Source: an uncultured Bacilli bacterium
GTDB lineage: Bacteria; Bacillota_I; Bacilli_A; RF39; UBA660
Reading direction: 5' to 3'
NCBI GenBank assembly: GCA_947593275.1
Contig: CANQDN010000071.1
Span: forward strand, 1 to 6,740
DNA: 6,740 nt
Below are positions 4,881 through 6,740 of the stretch, piece by piece. Within the stretch, counting starts at the first letter, position 1, and every line of letters starts with the position of its first letter. The notes under the pieces were generated by a model that made no database searches, was not told where the DNA came from, and saw only the letters and a list, made by a program, of their open reading frames with translations. The translations under genes were made by a program, and so were the position numbers.

Positions 4881-6550
4881 GCTTTATTTACTTCCATTAT
4901 GACAGGTAATATAATTGGTCTTCGACCAGTTAGTTCATTTATATAGGGATATAGTTCTAAGATAACTTGGTTTTTTAAGTCTGTATAATTATATGCGGTG
5001 GTTGATAAAAAGTTATTGACTATTTCAGATATTTTTCTTTCAATTTTACTGATTAGTTCAGGATTTTCATTAACCATGATGAATCCTCTGGTGGTAACAT
5101 TAGGTTTAATTAAAAGTTCTCTAGTTAAAGTGTTAATATTTAAAATAGTTACTAATATGCCATCACTAGACATTAATTTACGATCTTTAATTACTTGAGA
5201 GCCAATATCGCCAATTCTTGAGCCATCAACATAGATATCACCATTTTTTACTGTTTCACCTCTAGTTACATGACCTTTATTAAGATTTAACATATCCCCA
5301 TTTTTGCAGATAAAAATGTTTTCTTTAGGAATGCCACAAGCTTCGGCAATATCAGCATGGGCTTTTAACATTCGATATTCACCATGCATTGGCATAAAAT
5401 ATTTAGGGTTAATTATTCTAAGCATCCATTTTAGTTCTTCTTCTTTAGCGTGACCAGATGTGTGAACGTCATTAAATGTTTTATTTGTATAAACTTTAAC
5501 CCCTTTAAGATATAGTTTATTAATAACACGATTGATACTGGCAGCATTCCCGGGAATTGGAGATGATGAAAATACGACTAAATCATCGGGCATTAAAGTA
5601 ATTTGTTTATGAACACCACTTGCAATCCTAGATAAAGCAGCGAGAGGTTCACCTTGGGTACCAGTACATAAAATACATATTTCTTTTTTCTTTAGACTTT
5701 TAGCTTGATTATTATCAATAAATATGGATTTATCTTGAATTAGACCATTATTTAAGGCTAGTTCGATACTTGTTTCCATAGATCTACCAAATATAATTAT
5801 TTTACGATTATTTTTTCGACATGTTTCAACTATATGTTTAATTCGGTAAATATTAGAAGCAAAAGTAGCAATAATAACTCGGCCATAATGGCGGGATACA
5901 ATATCATTTAAAGCTTCATCAACGCTTGATTCACTTTTAGAGAATCCTTCAGATAAAGCATTAGTGGAATCACTTAATAGAAGAGTTACACCTTTTTTGC
6001 CTAATTCCGCCATTTTATGAATGTTTGCTAAAGGACCAATTGGAGTTAAATCAAATTTAAAGTCTCCAGTTTCAAAGATTGTTCCATTAGGGGTTGTAAT
6101 AGCAATCGCAAAAGAGCCCGGGATAGAGTGAGTAGTCGCAACGAATTCGATTTGAAAGTATTTGGTTTTGATAACACTTTTTTCGGTTACTATTTCAATG
6201 TTGTTGTAGTTCATGTTTCGATCTACGAGTTTTTTAGCTATTAGATCTGAAGCGATTTTAGATGCATAAATTTTAGGGATATTAACACTATTTAAAAGAA
6301 AAGATATTCCTCCAATATGGTCTTCATGACCATGAGTGATAACTAGACATTTTATTTTATCTTCGTTTTGTTTTAAGTAAGTAACATCTTGAATTACATA
6401 GTCTATTCCTAAAAGATCATCTTCGGGAAACATAACTCCCGCATCAATTATAATTATTTCGTTATTGTGAGTTATAACATACATATTTTTTCCGACTTCG
6501 CCTAAACCTCCTAAAGCGACTATAGACGTAGTCATATTATCGTTTTTCAT
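4874..6550 (-). CDS. rnj: Ribonuclease J
   Basis: RNase J is a metallo-beta-lactamase/beta-CASP nuclease with 5'-to-3' exonuclease and endonuclease activity, central to mRNA decay and rRNA maturation. The 558 residues match the 555 aa of B. subtilis J1 and J2. The N-terminal LGGLGEVGKNMYVI leads to the metal-binding HGHEDH (H73, H75, D77, H78), then H141 in THSIPGS and D163 in TGDFKFD. The beta-CASP domain carries ATFASNIYRIKHI, CTGTQGEPLAAL and SSSPIPGNAASINRV, followed by HTSGH (363-367), the MHGEYRML segment (H389) and a C-terminal domain of about 110 residues. All zinc ligands are intact, so an active J1-like enzyme is expected rather than a J2-like partner. The ATG is preceded by AAAGGAAGA (complement of 6558-6566); Met6 is a less likely start. 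It has its own promoter and converges on the ligase gene. Confidence 0.97.
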   Translation of the reverse strand: MKNDNMTTSIVALGGLGEVGKNMYVITHNNEIIIIDAGVMFPEDDLLGIDYVIQDVTYLKQNEDKIKCLVITHGHEDHIGGISFLLNSVNIPKIYASKIASDLIAKKLVDRNMNYNNIEIVTEKSVIKTKYFQIEFVATTHSIPGSFAIAITTPNGTIFETGDFKFDLTPIGPLANIHKMAELGKKGVTLLLSDSTNALSEGFSKSESSVDEALNDIVSRHYGRVIIATFASNIYRIKHIVETCRKNNRKIIIFGRSMETSIELALNNGLIQDKSIFIDNNQAKSLKKKEICILCTGTQGEPLAALSRIASGVHKQITLMPDDLVVFSSSPIPGNAASINRVINKLYLKGVKVYTNKTFNDVHTSGHAKEEELKWMLRIINPKYFMPMHGEYRMLKAHADIAEACGIPKENIFICKNGDMLNLNKGHVTRGETVKNGDIYVDGSRIGDIGSQVIKDRKLMSSDGILVTILNINTLTRELLIKPNVTTRGFIMVNENPELISKIERKISEIVNNFLSTTAYNYTDLKNQVILELYPYINELTGRRPIILPVIMEVNKAN

Positions 6551-6598
6551 TTAAAAATCTTCCTTTCAAGAATAATAAAAGTCCTAAACTTGTTTATA

Positions 6599-6627
6599 AT
6601 TATACTATTTTTTTTTAATTTTGTCTA
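6599..6627 (-). promoter_or_regulatory. Sigma-A type promoter for RNase J
   Basis: Reading the - strand, TAGACA (6627-6622) matches the -35 consensus at 5 of 6 positions. It is followed after 17 nt, mostly a poly-A tract, by a perfect TATAAT (6604-6599). Transcription would start near 6592, giving a leader of about 42 nt. This is the clearest promoter in the window. Confidence 0.75.
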
Positions 6628-6671
6628 CTCTAAGTTTAAATTTGTTAATCCTTTTTGAAAATGTGTAGATT

Positions 6672-6700
6672 ATTATTGAAAGTGCACAATTGTTGTGCAA
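6672..6700 (-). promoter_or_regulatory. Possible second, upstream promoter for RNase J
   Basis: On the - strand, TTGCAC (6700-6695) and AATAAT (6677-6672) are 17 nt apart. The match is weaker than the proximal promoter, and its -35 and spacer contain the 6683-6699 palindrome, so a bound regulator would block it. Confidence 0.3.
6683..6699. promoter_or_regulatory. Operator-like 17-bp palindrome
   Basis: TGCACAA (6683-6689) and TTGTGCA (6693-6699) are perfect 7-bp inverted repeats around a 3-nt centre. The site lies in non-coding DNA between predicted divergent promoters and overlaps the -35 of both. Its short spacer and lack of a T-run argue for a dimeric transcription-factor site rather than an RNA hairpin. 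It does not match the Rex, CIRCE, Fur/PerR, GlnR or Gram-positive LexA consensus as I know them, so the regulator is not named. Confidence 0.5.
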
Positions 6701-6721
6701 TAAGTTTTGTAATGATATATA
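6693..6721 (+). promoter_or_regulatory. Probable right-facing promoter for a gene beyond the window
   Basis: TTGTGC (6693-6698) and TATATA (6716-6721) are 17 nt apart, and TG at 6713-6714 gives an extended -10. An overlapping TATAAT at 6718-6723 is an alternative -10. Transcription would start near 6728 and run off the right edge, implying a gene divergent from RNase J. The -35 is the right arm of the 6683-6699 palindrome. Confidence 0.45.
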
Positions 6722-6740
6722 ATATCTCTTAAGGCAATTT

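Noticed and set aside
4998..5198. A 66-codon open frame on the + strand inside the RNase J gene
   Set aside because: It is antisense to a confident RNase J coding sequence, has no recognisable domain and no clear ribosome binding site, and is explained as a shadow of the real gene.
6585..6638. TAAACTT (6585-6591) and AAGTTTA (6632-6638) flanking the RNase J promoter
   Set aside because: The arms are 7 bp and 40 nt apart in very AT-rich DNA; this is compatible with chance, and no other evidence supports a paired operator.
1..6740. CRISPR arrays, tRNA or rRNA genes, transposases, phage genes
   Set aside because: I looked for regular direct repeats, cloverleaf-like segments and transposase or integrase frames and saw none; almost all the sequence is taken up by six housekeeping or repair genes.

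Overview
The window is a piece of an AT-rich (about 30% G+C by eye) chromosome from a low-GC Gram-positive lineage, Bacillota or a Mollicutes-related Bacilli group. The evidence is the combination of RNase Y and RNase J, the recA-rny adjacency usual in that phylum, strong AGGA/GGAG ribosome binding sites and TATAAT promoters. All five Trp codons I can find are TGG and the Ku gene ends in TGA, so the standard bacterial code (table 11) fits better than the mycoplasma code. I cannot name a genus.

Layout: the 3' part of recA, cut by the left edge (2-895, +), is followed by a short gap with a weak hairpin, a good promoter and a 5'-terminal stem-loop. Then comes rny (993-2546, +), encoding the membrane-anchored endoribonuclease RNase Y; its stop codon lies in the loop of an intrinsic terminator. 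Three + strand genes follow: a CYTH/triphosphate-tunnel protein (2580-3203), a bacterial Ku (3253-3993), and a stand-alone LigD-type ATP-dependent DNA ligase (3986-4855) that overlaps ku by 8 nt. A compact bidirectional terminator separates the ligase from the convergent RNase J gene (4874-6550, -). The last 190 bases hold the RNase J promoter, a 17-bp operator-like palindrome and a probable right-facing promoter for a gene outside the window.

Two themes interleave. RecA (homologous recombination) and Ku plus ligase (end joining) form a double-strand-break repair neighbourhood. RNase Y and RNase J, the two main mRNA-decay nucleases of this phylum, flank the end-joining genes, and a CYTH enzyme, from a superfamily that includes RNA 5'-triphosphatases, lies between them. 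The ligase has no polymerase or phosphoesterase domain, so this is a reduced end-joining system unless those activities are encoded elsewhere.

The less ordinary signals are regulatory. A perfect 9-bp inverted repeat covers part of the ku Shine-Dalgarno site and ends one base before its ATG. A TATAAT sits across the stop codon of the CYTH gene. A stem-loop is predicted at the extreme 5' end of rny mRNA. An operator-like palindrome lies between divergent promoters upstream of RNase J. I see no mobile element, CRISPR array, tRNA or rRNA. No gene-free stretch exceeds 300 bases.
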